From Spirabiliibacterium mucosae (GTDB lineage: Bacteria; Pseudomonadota; Gammaproteobacteria; Enterobacterales; Pasteurellaceae), in assembly GCF_014884965.1 (NCBI RefSeq), contig NZ_JABTBO010000016.1, positions 1 through 51,168 of the forward strand: a stretch of 51,168 bases of DNA. Reading direction: 5' to 3'. This document shows, piece after piece, positions 26,810-37,323 of the stretch. Numbering within the stretch: position 1 is the stretch's first letter; each line of letters opens with the position of its first letter. Both the position numbers and the translations under genes were made by a program. The notes under the pieces are model-generated. The model did no database searches. It was not told the DNA's origin and worked only from the letters and a program-made list of their open reading frames with translations.

Positions 26810-28357
26810 ATGACAACATCCCTTTCCGTCACCACAGAGCAAGTGCCCTATTGCGCTGACCCAACGGCCGTGTTTGCTGCGCTGTGTCACAACCAAGATG
26901 CCAGCTTGCTGTTGGAATCTGCTGAAATCCAAAGCAAAAATAGCCTCACCAGTTTGCTGTTTGTGCAAAGTGCGGTCAAATTAGCCTGCCGCGATGACAC
27001 CGTCACCTTGACCGCACTTAACCCCAACGGTGTGCAGGTGCTCGCCAATGTCGCCCAAGTGGCTGAAAAGCAAAGTGCGGTCGCCATCACAAGCAAAAGC
27101 GACACAGAGCTAACCTTGCGCTTTGCCAAACCTGCGGCCAACCTTGATGAAGACGCCAAATTACAAGCGCCGTCAATCTTCTCTGCCCTGCGCTTTGTCA
27201 CCCAATGCTATGCCCAAGCTAGCGAAAAGGTCTATCTCGGCGGGTTGTTTAGCTATGATGTGGTGATGCAGTTTATCCCGATGGACGGCATTGAAGTGCA
27301 AGACGACGGCATTCACTGCCCAGATTACTGCTTTTATTTAGCCGATCAATTGCTGGTGTTCGATCACCAAAACCACACCTGTGAGCTGAAAAGTTTTTGC
27401 TTCACGCCGACAGAACAACAAAACGTGGCAGCACAGGGGCAAGCCATTGCGCAACAACTAAGCCACGTGGAGCCCACTTTAGCGATTGCGCCCGCCTGTG
27501 ATGCGGTGAGTGTGAATATCGAAGACGACGCCTTTAAAGGCATTATCACCACGCTGAAAGATCATATTTATGCTGGCGACGTGTTCCAAATTGTGCCCTC
27601 GCGGCGCTTTTCCATCGCCTGCCCGAATGCCTTGGCCAGCTACCGCCAGTTGAAAAAAAACAACCCAAGCCCGTATATGTTTTATCTCCAAGACAGCGAG
27701 TTCACGCTGTTTGGTGCCTCGCCGGAAAGCGCGCTGAAATTCACGCCTAGCAGTCGCCAGCTGGAGATTTACCCGATTGCGGGCTCGCGCCCACGGGGGT
27801 TTAACGCTCGCGGTGAGATTGACCACGAGCTCGACGCACGCTTGGAGCTGGAGTTACGGCTGGATAAAAAAGAGCTCTCTGAGCATTTAATGCTGGTGGA
27901 TTTGGCGCGCAACGACATCGCACGGGTGTGCAACAGTGGTTCGCGCCGCGTGGCAGAGCTGATGCAAGTGGATCGCTACTCACATATTATGCATCTCGTC
28001 TCCCGCGTGGTGGGCACGCTGCGCGATGAGTTTGACGCCCTGCACGCCTATCAAGCCTGCATGAACATGGGCACGCTCACCGGCGCGCCGAAGATCAAAG
28101 CGATGCAGCTGCTCTATCAAGTGGAACAACAACGCCGCCACAGCTACGGCGGCGCGGTGGGGTACATCACCTCCAAAGGCGATCTCGACACCTGCATTGT
28201 GATCCGCTCCGCCTTTGTGCAAAATGCGGTTGCCCATGTGCAAGCCGGCTGCGGTGAGGTGCTTGACTCCGACCCACAAATGGAAGCCGATGAAACCCGC
28301 CACAAGGCTAAAGCCGTGCTGCTGGCGATTGCGCAAACCAACCAACAAGGACACTAA
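26810..28357 (+). CDS. trpE: Anthranilate synthase component I
   Basis: Converts chorismate to anthranilate, with ammonia from TrpG. It has 515 residues. The tryptophan feedback site LLLESAEI (about 34-41) is present. The chorismate-binding domain fills the C-terminal half, with DVFQIVPSRRF, PIAGSRPRG and the NMGTLTGAPK segment. It is the first gene of a six-gene trp operon and is followed one base later by trpG. Confidence 0.96.
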   Translation: MTTSLSVTTEQVPYCADPTAVFAALCHNQDASLLLESAEIQSKNSLTSLLFVQSAVKLACRDDTVTLTALNPNGVQVLANVAQVAEKQSAVAITSKSDTELTLRFAKPAANLDEDAKLQAPSIFSALRFVTQCYAQASEKVYLGGLFSYDVVMQFIPMDGIEVQDDGIHCPDYCFYLADQLLVFDHQNHTCELKSFCFTPTEQQNVAAQGQAIAQQLSHVEPTLAIAPACDAVSVNIEDDAFKGIITTLKDHIYAGDVFQIVPSRRFSIACPNALASYRQLKKNNPSPYMFYLQDSEFTLFGASPESALKFTPSSRQLEIYPIAGSRPRGFNARGEIDHELDARLELELRLDKKELSEHLMLVDLARNDIARVCNSGSRRVAELMQVDRYSHIMHLVSRVVGTLRDEFDALHAYQACMNMGTLTGAPKIKAMQLLYQVEQQRRHSYGGAVGYITSKGDLDTCIVIRSAFVQNAVAHVQAGCGEVLDSDPQMEADETRHKAKAVLLAIAQTNQQGH

Positions 28358-28358
28358 C

Positions 28359-28961
28359 ATGGCCACCATCATCTTTTTGGATAATTTTGACTCTTTTACC
28401 TATAATTTGGTTGACCAGTTTAGAACCCTTGGCCATCAGGTGAAAATTTATCGCAACGATTGCGACCGCACCTTGGTTGAACAAGCCGCCCTCGCCCAGC
28501 TCGATACGGTGATTGCCCTCTCGCCAGGCCCAGGCGCGCCGAAGGATGCGGGCATCATGCCGGCATTGATTCAATCCATGGCCGGGCGCGTGCCGATGAT
28601 TGGCATCTGCCTTGGGCACCAAGCGTTGATTGAGGCTTTTGGTGGGCAGGTGGTGCCAGCGGGTGAAATTCTGCACGGCAAAGTCTCGCGCATCACCCAC
28701 GACGGGCAGGCGATGTTTGCCGATTTGCCCTCGCCGATGCCCGTGGCGCGCTACCACTCGCTGATTGGGCAAGCTATTCATCGTGATTTTGTCGTCAACG
28801 CCGAATTTGAGGGCTTGCCGATGGCCATTCGCCACCGCACTTTGCCGATTTGTGCGTTTCAATTTCACCCCGAGTCAATCCTCACCGTGCAAGGTGGGCA
28901 GTTGTTGGCACAAAGTATTGACTGGTTATTACGCAAAGAGGATGTATGCAACAGATTTTAG
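28359..28961 (+). CDS. trpG: Anthranilate synthase component II (glutamine amidotransferase)
   Basis: Supplies ammonia from glutamine to TrpE. It has 200 residues from ATG 28359 ([16 protein letters not shown]). The class I triad is C84 (GICLGHQ), H170 and E172 (FHPES). It is a stand-alone protein here, as in other Pasteurellaceae, not fused to TrpD as in E. coli. It overlaps trpD by 16 bases. Confidence 0.96.
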   Translation: MATIIFLDNFDSFTYNLVDQFRTLGHQVKIYRNDCDRTLVEQAALAQLDTVIALSPGPGAPKDAGIMPALIQSMAGRVPMIGICLGHQALIEAFGGQVVPAGEILHGKVSRITHDGQAMFADLPSPMPVARYHSLIGQAIHRDFVVNAEFEGLPMAIRHRTLPICAFQFHPESILTVQGGQLLAQSIDWLLRKEDVCNRF

Positions 28962-29954
28962 AACAGCTTTATAACGGGCAGCCACTTAATCGCGCGCGAA
29001 GTGCGCAACTGTTTGGCGCGATTGTGCAAGGCGCACTGACAAGCGAGCAACTCGCAGGTGCGTTGATTGCCCTGCGCGTGCGCGGCGAAACCAACGATGA
29101 AATTGCCGGCGCCGTGGAGGCGTTGCAACAGGCCGCACTGGCCTTCCCGCGGCCAGATTATCCGTTTGCCGACATTGTTGGCACCGGCGGCGACGGCGCG
29201 GATACAATTAACATTTCCACCGCCAGTGCGATTGTCGCCGCCCACATGGGCGCTAAAATTGCCAAGCACGGCAACCGCAGTGTTTCCAGCAAAAGTGGCT
29301 CAAGCGATGTGCTCACCGCACTTGGGATTAACATTACCATGTCGCCTGAGCAGGCCCGCGCAGCCCTTGATGAGATTGGATTGTGCTTTTTGTTTGCCCA
29401 GCAATATCACACTGGCTTTAAGCACGCCATGCCTGTGCGCCATGCGCTGAAAACCCGCACGATTTTCAACATTCTCGGCCCGCTAATTAACCCAGCCAAA
29501 CCGGCGCGCCAACTGCTCGGCGTATACACGCCAGAGTTGATTGACCGCTACGCCGAAACCGCACTTTTAATGGGCCATGAGCACACCTTGGTGGTGCACG
29601 GCGCAGGGCTTGATGAAGTGGCGCTGCACGGTGAAACGCAAGTCGCGGAGGTGAAAAATGGCCGCATTGTGCGCTTCACTCTCACGCCTGAAGATTTTGG
29701 GCTAAAACAGCAAGCGCTGGACACCTTAAAAGGGGGGGGAACCTGCTGAAAATGCCCAAATGCTAACCGCACTTTTACAAGGTAAAGGATCGCACTATCA
29801 CGCCAATGCGGTGGCGGCTAATACCGCACTTTTGCTGCGCTTGTTCGGCCATGATGACCTCAAAGCCACCACCGCCAAGGTGCTTGAAACGTTGGCCAGT
29901 GGTGAGGCCTACCGCACGCTGCAAGCCTTGCAAGCCGTGGCGCAGGAGGCATGA
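28946..29954 (+). CDS. trpD: Anthranilate phosphoribosyltransferase (frameshifted in this sequence)
   Basis: Transfers phosphoribose from PRPP to anthranilate. The first frame runs from ATG 28946 ([15 protein letters not shown]), with the PRPP motif [14 protein letters not shown] (about 74-87) and [15 protein letters not shown], and stops after the run of eight G at 29732-29739. With seven G the frame continues as [15 protein letters not shown] to the stop at 29952-29954, giving 335 residues, the normal length. This is probably a homopolymer error. A phase-variable tract is conceivable but would be odd in trpD. The stop overlaps the trpC start by one base. Confidence 0.93.
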
Positions 29955-31363
29955 TGAGCGACTATTTAAACCCGCAGTTAAACCAGCAAGCGACCATTTT
30001 GCAAAAAATTGTGGCGGACAAACAACACTGGATTGCCGAGCGCCAAGCGCGCCAGCCGCTGAGCACGTTCCAAGGGCAAGTTACGCCAAGCGATCGCGAT
30101 TTTTATGCCGCGCTCAAACCCAAAGCGCAACCGCACTTTATCCTTGAGTGCAAAAAGGCCTCGCCGTCGAAGGGGCTGATTCGCGCGGAGTTTGACCCAA
30201 CGGAAATTGCCCGCGTGTATAAAAATTACGCCAGCGCCATTTCGGTGCTGACCGACGAGCACTTTTTCCAAGGGGATTTTGCTTTTATCCAACAAGTGCG
30301 CGCCATCGCCTCGCAACCCGTGCTGTGCAAGGATTTCATCATCAGTGAATATCAAGTCTACCTTGCCCGCCACTCACAGGCTGATGCCATTTTGCTGATG
30401 CTCTCAGTGCTGAGTGACACGGGCTACACCGCACTTTCCACCCTCGCCCACCGCCTTGGCATGTGCGTGTTGACCGAGGTGGCCAATGAGGCTGAGCTTG
30501 AGCGCGCACTCGCATTGGGCGCGAAAGTCATCGGCATCAACAATCGTGATTTGCACGATTTAAGCGTTGACCTCACCCGCACGCCGCCGCTGGCGCAGAA
30601 AATCCCTGCTGATCGCACCGTTGTTAGCGAGTCGGGCATTTACACCCACGAGCAGGTGCGCCAATTGCAAGGCAATGTGAATGCCTTTTTAATTGGCTCC
30701 AGTTTGATGGGTAGCGCTGATTTGCAAAGTGCGGTGCGCTCAGTCATTTTCGGTGAAAATAAAGTCTGTGGCTTAACCCGAGCGCAAGATGCGAAATGTG
30801 CTTTTGATGCCGGCGCGCTTTACGGTGGCTTGATTTTTGCTGAAGCCTCCCCGCGGGCGTTGAGCCTGCGCCAAGCACAAGAGGTGGCGACCGCCGCGCC
30901 ATTGCGCTATGTCGGCGTGTTTCAAAATCAGCCTATCGAGCTGATTGTGCGCCTAGCCAGCCAACTGGGGCTTTATGCCGTGCAGCTCCACGGCGCGGAA
31001 GACCGCACTTTTATCAAACAATTGCGCGCAGCGCTGCCTGATGCGATTGAAATTTGGCAGGCCGTTGCCGTCGCCGAAGGTGACAGCGCTGTCATACTGC
31101 CTGATGATGACAACGTTAACCGCTTTGTTTGCGACACGCGCGTTGGCACCACGCAAGGCGGCACAGGGCAAGCCTTTGATTGGGCGCTGTTGCGCGAGGA
31201 AGACAAACAGCGCATTATGCTCGCCGGCGGGCTAAATCTCGCCAATGCGCGCCAAGCCGCCGAAATGGGCTGCTTGGGGCTGGATATCAACTCCGGCGTT
31301 GAAAGCGCGCCTGGCGTGAAAGATTGTGAAAAATTAACCGCACTTTTGCAGTGCATTCGATAA
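29954..31363 (+). CDS. trpC: Bifunctional indole-3-glycerol-phosphate synthase / phosphoribosylanthranilate isomerase
   Basis: Two TIM barrels in one chain (TrpCF), as in enterics. The N-terminal synthase (about 1-255) has [15 protein letters not shown] and [12 protein letters not shown]. The C-terminal isomerase (about 258-469) has [15 protein letters not shown] and GGTGQAFDW. It has 469 residues from ATG 29954, or 470 from the ATG just before it. AGGAGG (29944-29949) suits the second ATG better. It is followed 10 bases later by trpB. Confidence 0.95.
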   Translation: MSDYLNPQLNQQATILQKIVADKQHWIAERQARQPLSTFQGQVTPSDRDFYAALKPKAQPHFILECKKASPSKGLIRAEFDPTEIARVYKNYASAISVLTDEHFFQGDFAFIQQVRAIASQPVLCKDFIISEYQVYLARHSQADAILLMLSVLSDTGYTALSTLAHRLGMCVLTEVANEAELERALALGAKVIGINNRDLHDLSVDLTRTPPLAQKIPADRTVVSESGIYTHEQVRQLQGNVNAFLIGSSLMGSADLQSAVRSVIFGENKVCGLTRAQDAKCAFDAGALYGGLIFAEASPRALSLRQAQEVATAAPLRYVGVFQNQPIELIVRLASQLGLYAVQLHGAEDRTFIKQLRAALPDAIEIWQAVAVAEGDSAVILPDDDNVNRFVCDTRVGTTQGGTGQAFDWALLREEDKQRIMLAGGLNLANARQAAEMGCLGLDINSGVESAPGVKDCEKLTALLQCIR

Positions 31364-31373
31364 AGAGAGAACC

Positions 31374-32573
31374 ATGCAAACAACCCAACTCAACCCTTAT
31401 TTTGGCGATTTTGGCGGGATGTATGTGCCCGAAATTTTAGTGCCTGTGCTGCTCGAGCTTGAGCAGGCCTTTGTGCAGGCACGAGATGACGCCGAATTTC
31501 AACAAGAATTTGCCGATTTGCTGCGCAATTACGCCGGCCGGCCAACGCCACTGACACTTTGTCGCAACCTGACCCAAGGCAGCAAAACCAAGCTTTACCT
31601 CAAACGTGAAGATTTGCTCCACGGCGGCGCGCACAAAACCAACCAAGTGCTCGGCCAAGCGCTGCTGGCCAAACGCATGGGCAAAACGGAGATCATCGCC
31701 GAAACCGGCGCCGGCCAACACGGCGTGGCCACCGCCATTGCCTGCGCGCTGCTGGGGCTGAAATGCCGCATTTATATGGGCGCAAAAGACGTGCAACGTC
31801 AATCCCCGAACGTATTTCGTATGCGCTTGATGGGCGCGAAAGTGATCCTCGTTGAAAAGGGCTCATGCTCCCTCAAAGATGCCTGCTGTGAGGCAATGCG
31901 CGATTGGTCCGCCAACTACGACAAAGCGCACTATTTGCTCGGCACCGCTGCCGGCCCTCACCCGTTCCCAACCATTGTGCGCGAGTTCCAAAAAATGATT
32001 GGGGAGGAAACCAAAGCCCAACTGCGCGAGCGCGAGGGCGTGCTGCCCGATTGCGTGATCGCCTGCGTGGGCGGTGGCTCCAACGCGATTGGCATGTTTG
32101 CCGATTTTATTGATGAAAGTGCGGTGCGGTTGATTGGCATTGAGCCGGCCGGCGAAGGGCTGGAGAGCGGCAAGCACGGCGCGCCACTGAACAAAAGTGC
32201 GGTTGGGATCTATTTCGGCATGAAATCGCCTCTGATGCAAAGTGCTGACGGGCAAGTGCATGAATCCTACTCCATCTCCGCGGGGCTGGACTTCCCATCC
32301 GTTGGGCCGCAACACGCCCATTTGCACGCCACTGGGCGCGCGGAATATCACGCCATCACCGATGATGAGGCTCTGGTGGCCTTTCAGCAACTGGCACAGC
32401 ATGAAGGCATCATCCCAGCCCTTGAATCCGCCCACGCACTGGCTTATGCCTTGAAATTGATTAAACAAGACCCGAACAAAGAACAAATTATCGTGGTGAA
32501 CCTCTCTGGGCGCGGTGACAAAGATATTTTCACCGTGGATAAGATTTTAACTGAACGTGGAGTTGCCCTATGA
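31374..32573 (+). CDS. trpB: Tryptophan synthase beta chain
   Basis: PLP enzyme that joins indole and serine. It has 399 residues. The PLP lysine is K88 in [20 protein letters not shown] is the indole-site loop and [12 protein letters not shown] the phosphate-binding loop. It overlaps trpA by 4 bases (ATGA), which couples translation of the two subunits of the complex. Confidence 0.97.
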   Translation: MQTTQLNPYFGDFGGMYVPEILVPVLLELEQAFVQARDDAEFQQEFADLLRNYAGRPTPLTLCRNLTQGSKTKLYLKREDLLHGGAHKTNQVLGQALLAKRMGKTEIIAETGAGQHGVATAIACALLGLKCRIYMGAKDVQRQSPNVFRMRLMGAKVILVEKGSCSLKDACCEAMRDWSANYDKAHYLLGTAAGPHPFPTIVREFQKMIGEETKAQLREREGVLPDCVIACVGGGSNAIGMFADFIDESAVRLIGIEPAGEGLESGKHGAPLNKSAVGIYFGMKSPLMQSADGQVHESYSISAGLDFPSVGPQHAHLHATGRAEYHAITDDEALVAFQQLAQHEGIIPALESAHALAYALKLIKQDPNKEQIIVVNLSGRGDKDIFTVDKILTERGVAL

Positions 32574-33370
32574 GCCGTTTTGACACCCTTTTTGCCGCAT
32601 TAGAAAAGCAAGGCGCGTTTGTGCCCTTTGTCACCCTGTGTGACCCGACCTTAGAACGCTCATTTGACATCATCTGCACGATAGTGGACAACGGCGCTGA
32701 TGCGTTGGAACTCGGCTTTCCGTTCTCTGACCCGCTGCTTGATGGGCCGGTGATTCAAGCGGCGAATAACCGCGCACTCGATGCAGGTTTCAGCACCGAT
32801 GCCTGCTTTGAGCTGCTCACCCGAGTGCGTGCGCGCTACCCCGACACGCCCATCAGTTTGCTGCTGTGCGCCAATTTGGTCTATGCCCAAGGGCTGGAGC
32901 ACTTCTACCAACGCTGTCACGCGGCAGGCGTGGACGCGGTGCTGATTGCCGATGTGCCGCTGATGGCCGCGGAGCCTTTTGTGCAAAGTGCCCTCAAGCA
33001 TGACATTCAGCCCGTGTTTATCTGCCCGCCGAATGCCGATGACGCCACCGTTAAGAAAGTGGCGCAGCAAAGCCAAGGCTACACTTATCTCGTCTCTCGC
33101 GCGGGGGTGACCAGTGCTGAGAACCAACAGCACGCCAGCACGTTAGACAGCCTGATTGCCAAGCTGCAAGCGCACAATGCGCCAGCGATTTTACAAGGCT
33201 TTGGCATCGCCAAACCTGAACAGGTGAAAGACGCCCTCAATGCTGGCTGCCGCGGTGCCATTTCAGGCTCCGCGATTGTGAAGATCATTGAACGCAATTT
33301 AGATGACCACGCAAAATGCTTGCAAGCGTTGGGGGAATTTGTCGCAGCGATGAAAAACGCGACGCGATAA
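32570..33370 (+). CDS. trpA: Tryptophan synthase alpha chain
   Basis: TIM-barrel enzyme that releases indole from indole-3-glycerol phosphate into the channel to TrpB. It has 266 residues. The catalytic residues are E47 ([10 protein letters not shown]) and D58 (LLDGP), matching E. coli E49 and D60. It is the last gene of the operon and ends before a bidirectional uptake-sequence terminator. Confidence 0.96.
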   Translation: MSRFDTLFAALEKQGAFVPFVTLCDPTLERSFDIICTIVDNGADALELGFPFSDPLLDGPVIQAANNRALDAGFSTDACFELLTRVRARYPDTPISLLLCANLVYAQGLEHFYQRCHAAGVDAVLIADVPLMAAEPFVQSALKHDIQPVFICPPNADDATVKKVAQQSQGYTYLVSRAGVTSAENQQHASTLDSLIAKLQAHNAPAILQGFGIAKPEQVKDALNAGCRGAISGSAIVKIIERNLDDHAKCLQALGEFVAAMKNATR

Positions 33371-33391
33371 GTTAAGGGAAGTAAAAAAGAA

Positions 33392-33416
33392 AAAGTGCGG
33401 TCAATGACCGCACTTT
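33392..33416. terminator. Bidirectional terminator from paired uptake sequences between trpA and tyrP
   Basis: A perfect inverted pair of AAAGTGCGGTCA sites around a single central base, between two convergent genes. Confidence 0.75.
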
Positions 33417-33421
33417 GTGTT

Positions 33422-34633
33422 TTAGCCCACCACTTCTGGCAGGTAACCTGCATTGATTAAAAACGGAATGCAGATGATGATGATCCCAAGCACCAAGGCC
33501 ACCAGCAAGCCGATGTTGCCGCCTTTGACGCGGTACGGCAAGTTCGGGTTGAGTTTGCGCGCCCGCCACGCCAGGCCAATTGGCAACACCAGGCCGTAGA
33601 AGGCAAACATAATGCCCGCATAACCGAGCGCCATGATAAAGGCTTTTGGATAAAACAGTGCGAACAGCAACGGTGGCACAAAGGTCAACAAGCCTAAGAA
33701 TGGGCGATTGGTTTTGACATGAACGCGCAAGAGCAAATCCCGCAGGCAGTCAAACAGCGCCAGCGACACACCCAAGAAGGAGGTGATCAACGCCAGTGAT
33801 GAGAACACGCGCACCGCTTCGCCTAAGAAGTTGCTGCCCGTGATGGTGCGGGTGGCTTCAACCAAACCGTTGAGGGTTGGGTCGGTTTTCAAAATTGCGA
33901 GGAATTGGCTTTGGCTCAACACGCCATGGGTTGCCAACTGCCACAGGAAATAGGCCACCAATGGGATGCCGGTGCCTGCGACGATGGCGATGCGCAATTT
34001 TTTAATGTCGCCGTCGAGGTAGCGCACAATCGATGGAATCACCACATGGAAGCCAAAGGAGGTGAAAAACACCGGTGCGGCTGACAACAACACGGCGTTA
34101 TCCAGTGGCAAGGCCATGAGGTTTTCACTTTTCACCAGAGGCAACATCATAAACAAGATCACCACAAAAATGACGATTTTGCTGAAGAAGAACAAACGGT
34201 TGACGGCATCCACACTGCCAGTGCCAATTACGATAAACACGCCGAGCACCACGGTGAATAAAATCACACCAAAATCACTGGCGCTTAAGCCTTCGATCAC
34301 AGGCAAGAGTGAGCCAATCAACGAGCCACCGCCGCTAACATAGGCGGCCAAAATGGCGTACATAAAAATCAACAGTGACAAGGTGGCTAGCACTCGGCCG
34401 ATGCCACCGAAATACTGCTCTGCCAAGGTGGCGATGCCGGCGTCTTTGCTCGCGGTTTGGTAGACTTCAATAAACAGCAAAGCGCTGAATGAGAGCAATA
34501 GCCATAACACAAACAGCAAAAAAACCGTCATGCCAAAGCCCATGCTGGCTGAGGTGATTGGCATGGCAAGCATGCCTGCACCAATGGTGGTGCCGGAGAC
34601 AATTAACGTACTCCCAAGCGTTTTATTTTTCAT
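33422..34633 (-). CDS. tyrP: Tyrosine-specific permease TyrP
   Basis: Proton-coupled aromatic amino acid transporter of the HAAAP family. Its 403 residues equal the length of E. coli TyrP, with about 11 hydrophobic helices. MKNKTLGSTLIVSGTTIGAG opens the family signature. VIFTSFGFHG-like (VFFTSFGFHVVIPSIVRY) and ALFYPKAFIMALGYAG are close to E. coli TyrP; tryptophan permease Mtr is less similar but cannot be ruled out as the true substrate, since the gene sits next to the trp operon. TyrR-box-like sites lie upstream, which favours TyrP. Confidence 0.88.
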   Translation of the reverse strand: MKNKTLGSTLIVSGTTIGAGMLAMPITSASMGFGMTVFLLFVLWLLLSFSALLFIEVYQTASKDAGIATLAEQYFGGIGRVLATLSLLIFMYAILAAYVSGGGSLIGSLLPVIEGLSASDFGVILFTVVLGVFIVIGTGSVDAVNRLFFFSKIVIFVVILFMMLPLVKSENLMALPLDNAVLLSAAPVFFTSFGFHVVIPSIVRYLDGDIKKLRIAIVAGTGIPLVAYFLWQLATHGVLSQSQFLAILKTDPTLNGLVEATRTITGSNFLGEAVRVFSSLALITSFLGVSLALFDCLRDLLLRVHVKTNRPFLGLLTFVPPLLFALFYPKAFIMALGYAGIMFAFYGLVLPIGLAWRARKLNPNLPYRVKGGNIGLLVALVLGIIIICIPFLINAGYLPEVVG

Positions 34634-34658
34634 AGTGGGTTCTCGATTTAGGTTAATG

Positions 34659-34689
34659 AGTAAATTATTTTATACAAATTTGCTTTACA
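34659..34689 (-). promoter_or_regulatory. Two overlapping TyrR-box-like sites upstream of tyrP
   Basis: On the minus strand, TGTAAA-N6-TTGTAT (34689-34672) overlaps TGTATA-N6-TTTACT (34676-34659). The TyrR consensus is TGTAAA-N6-TTTACA. E. coli tyrP is also controlled by two adjacent TyrR boxes. Whether tyrR exists in this genome is unknown. Confidence 0.5.
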
Positions 34690-34737
34690 GTCTAAATCTT
34701 TTTTGCATTTTTGCGCAAAAAAACCCAAAAGTGCGGT

Positions 34738-36305
34738 TTAGGTCACGATCAATTGACGGATTTTGAAAAATAACTGCTTAAACAAGCTCGGCACGCTCTC
34801 CGGCCCACGGCTTTTGATGTCGTTGGCCAGCGCCAGCGCAATGTCGGGCTTGGAGGTGTAGTTAATCGCCTTTTGAATCACTTTGGAGGTGTTCATTTTT
34901 TTGCTGGTGCCTTTAACATTCGCCAAGCGGAAGAACACACGCTCAAAACCATTGTGGAAGAAATAGTGCTCAATGTCGCGCTCTGGCAGCGTGATGATGC
35001 GGTTGGTGAGGGTTTCTTCTTGCGCGAGTTTGTTGCGCACTGTATCAGAATATTTACGCCCTGCACTGTCGCCGTCGGTCAACACAAACCACTCAATGCC
35101 CATGTGCTGGCAATATTTGATCAGCGGGCGCAGGCCACACTGAGCAAAACCGATGATGCGGATGCCCTCCATCTCCAAATTGATGTTGAGCACGTCCGCC
35201 AGCTCAGAGAGCAGCCACACCTCGGTTTCACCCTCCACCAGCAACCACGCGCGGGCAAACAGCGCCAGGCTGCGATTATAGTGAATATGAAACCCGAGCT
35301 TGCGGTGGTCATCTTGGCTGAGATCGCCACGCGCGAGCTGATAAGCATGGGTCATATTATCGCGGCGCAACAAGCGGCAGATGTGCTCAATGCGCACATA
35401 AGAAATCAGCTCCACCGAGTTGGTGGTGGTGATGCGCTGAATCGGCAAGTGGCTGGCAAACTCCCAGGCAATCGCCACCATGCGCGGATGCAGGCGGGCT
35501 TCAATGTCTTCCAGCAAAATGATCGGGCGGGTGTAGCGCTCAAAATTGAGCATTTTGCCTTGCTCAAACAGCGCCATCAACGCCAGCAACAAACGTTTTC
35601 GCAGGCTGCCCTTTTTGTCTTGCGCCAGCTCTTGGTTGAGCTGCTTGACCGTTGCCCACCACTGCATTGAGTCGGTCATCAGCAAGGCATTGGGCGGCTG
35701 CAAAAAGTAGTATTGAATAATGTTGAAAATCGCCTGCAACTCTTTGGCCGGCAGTTTGTCTTGCGCGCGTTTGAGCTGGAAGTTGGACTTGTGCGCCAAG
35801 CGCGCATCGCGAAAGCGCAGCACGGGGTGCTGGGCAATCAGCGCATCTAAAAGTGCGGTTTTGTTGTCTGCCTCTAACAGGTCGCCGTTTTGGTCTAAAA
35901 AGTCATAATGGGTGCTCACCTGCCCTTGGGCAAGCTCGGCGCTCACACGCAGATAAATGCGGGCGTATTTATCCTCATGGGGGCAAAACAGCGGCGTGAA
36001 GTGGGCGCGCTCATCAAAGTGCGGTTCGTTGACATCACTGACACTGAAAATAACAAAAGGGTGCAGGATTTTTTCAGCCCTTGCGGCGCGCTTTCAAGCT
36101 GGGCGTACTCCTCTGGCGTGAAGTGGAAATCGGTGGGTTGAAATTGATAGCGCGGGCTGGCTGGGTTGAGGATTAAGCTCAAGGCGTCCAACAAACTGGA
36201 TTTCCCCCACGCGTTTTCACCCACCAGCACCATATTGGAGCGCAGACTTATCGATAAGCGATTCAAACCACGAAACCCTGAAATGTCGACCTGTTTTAAG
36301 TACAT
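34738..36305 (-). CDS. ybjD: OLD-family ATPase/nuclease YbjD (frameshifted in this sequence)
   Basis: Overcoming-lysogenisation-defect family protein: an ABC/SMC-like ATPase with a C-terminal Toprim nuclease domain. The first frame gives MYLKQVDISGFRGL and the Walker A GENAWGKSSLLDAL (about 33-46), then shifts near 36075-36085. The next frame resumes as AEKILHPFVIFSVSDV and runs to 34738, with ILLEDIEARLHPR (Walker B type) and the Toprim region LLVEGETEVWLLSELAD and VLTDGDSAGRKY. One added base gives 522 residues. It is an ortholog of E. coli YbjD, which also lies near lysO. The biological role is not settled, and OLD proteins can act in phage defence. Confidence 0.88.
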
Positions 36306-36399
36306 ACTGCCCCCTTTTTTGACCTAGCTTACTAAAAAACGCGCCCGCGGGATATACCCTAGGCGACATTTTCGTTATAATTTTGCCCAAGGAGCACGC

Positions 36400-37305
36400 A
36401 TGGACGGATTATTGATTGTATTGTGCCCCATGGTGTTGGGGTATTTGATTAAAACGCGCAATCTCGCCATTTTAAGCCGCCTCAATCTCGGTGTGGTGGT
36501 GCTGCTTTATGTCATCTTGTTTATGATGGGCTTCTCGTTAGGCCAAATTGACAACCTCGCGCAAAAGCTGCCCGTCATTGCCCACTCTGCCGTCACTTTT
36601 GTGGTGCTCACCATCGGCTTGAATGTGGCCGGCCTGCTAGTGCTGGATAAGCGCTATCCCTTTCAGTTGAAAAAAACCAGCGGCAAAATGCCCTCTCGCT
36701 GGCGCTTGATGCTCGATTCTTTACTGATGCTCGGCATGGTGTTTGCAGGCGTTTTGATTGGCCTTTCCAGCAAAGGCGTGTTTGCCCTGCCGCACAATGC
36801 CAGCACTTATGTGCTGGTGGCGCTGATTTTTTTGGTTGGCGTGCAGCTGCGCAACAACGGCATCAGCTTGCGCCAAGTGTTATTCAACCGCCGCGGCATT
36901 ATCGCTGCCTGCTCGGTGATTGCAACAAGCTTAATTGCAGGCGTGCTGGCCGCACTGTGGCTTGAGTTGCCGCTCTTTCACGGCTTGGCTGTCGCCTCAG
37001 GCATTGGTTGGTATTCACTTTCTAGCGTGATGATTAACGACGCCTTCGGCCCTGTGATGGGCAGCATTGCGTTTTTCAATGACCTGATCCGCGAGATTTT
37101 AAGCCTGATGTTTGTGCCGATGCTAATGCGCCGCTTTGCCACCGCGGCGGTGGGCTTCACCGGTGCAACCGCGCTGGATTGCACCTTGCCGATTATCCAG
37201 CGCAGCGGCGGCGTGCAAGTGGTGCCGCTGGCAATTAGTTACGGCTTTATCATCAACCTCGCCGTGCCACTGCTACTGGTGCTGTTCACCAGCCTCGGCG
37301 GCTAA
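36400..37305 (+). CDS. lysO: Lysine exporter LysO
   Basis: Inner-membrane lysine exporter (formerly YbjE), which also gives resistance to thialysine. It has 301 residues with about eight hydrophobic helices, starting MDGLLIVLCPMVLGYLIKT. The conserved acidic positions of the LysO core are plausible in SVMINDAFGPVMG and FFNDLIREI. CAAGGAGC lies before the ATG. No lysine riboswitch is visible in the short upstream region. The neighbouring ybjD matches E. coli. Confidence 0.9.
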   Translation: MDGLLIVLCPMVLGYLIKTRNLAILSRLNLGVVVLLYVILFMMGFSLGQIDNLAQKLPVIAHSAVTFVVLTIGLNVAGLLVLDKRYPFQLKKTSGKMPSRWRLMLDSLLMLGMVFAGVLIGLSSKGVFALPHNASTYVLVALIFLVGVQLRNNGISLRQVLFNRRGIIAACSVIATSLIAGVLAALWLELPLFHGLAVASGIGWYSLSSVMINDAFGPVMGSIAFFNDLIREILSLMFVPMLMRRFATAAVGFTGATALDCTLPIIQRSGGVQVVPLAISYGFIINLAVPLLLVLFTSLGG

Positions 37306-37323
37306 TGGAAATGCAAAGTGCGG

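Noticed and set aside
36306-36399. Lysine riboswitch before lysO
   Set aside because: The gap is under 100 bases and has no suitable structure.
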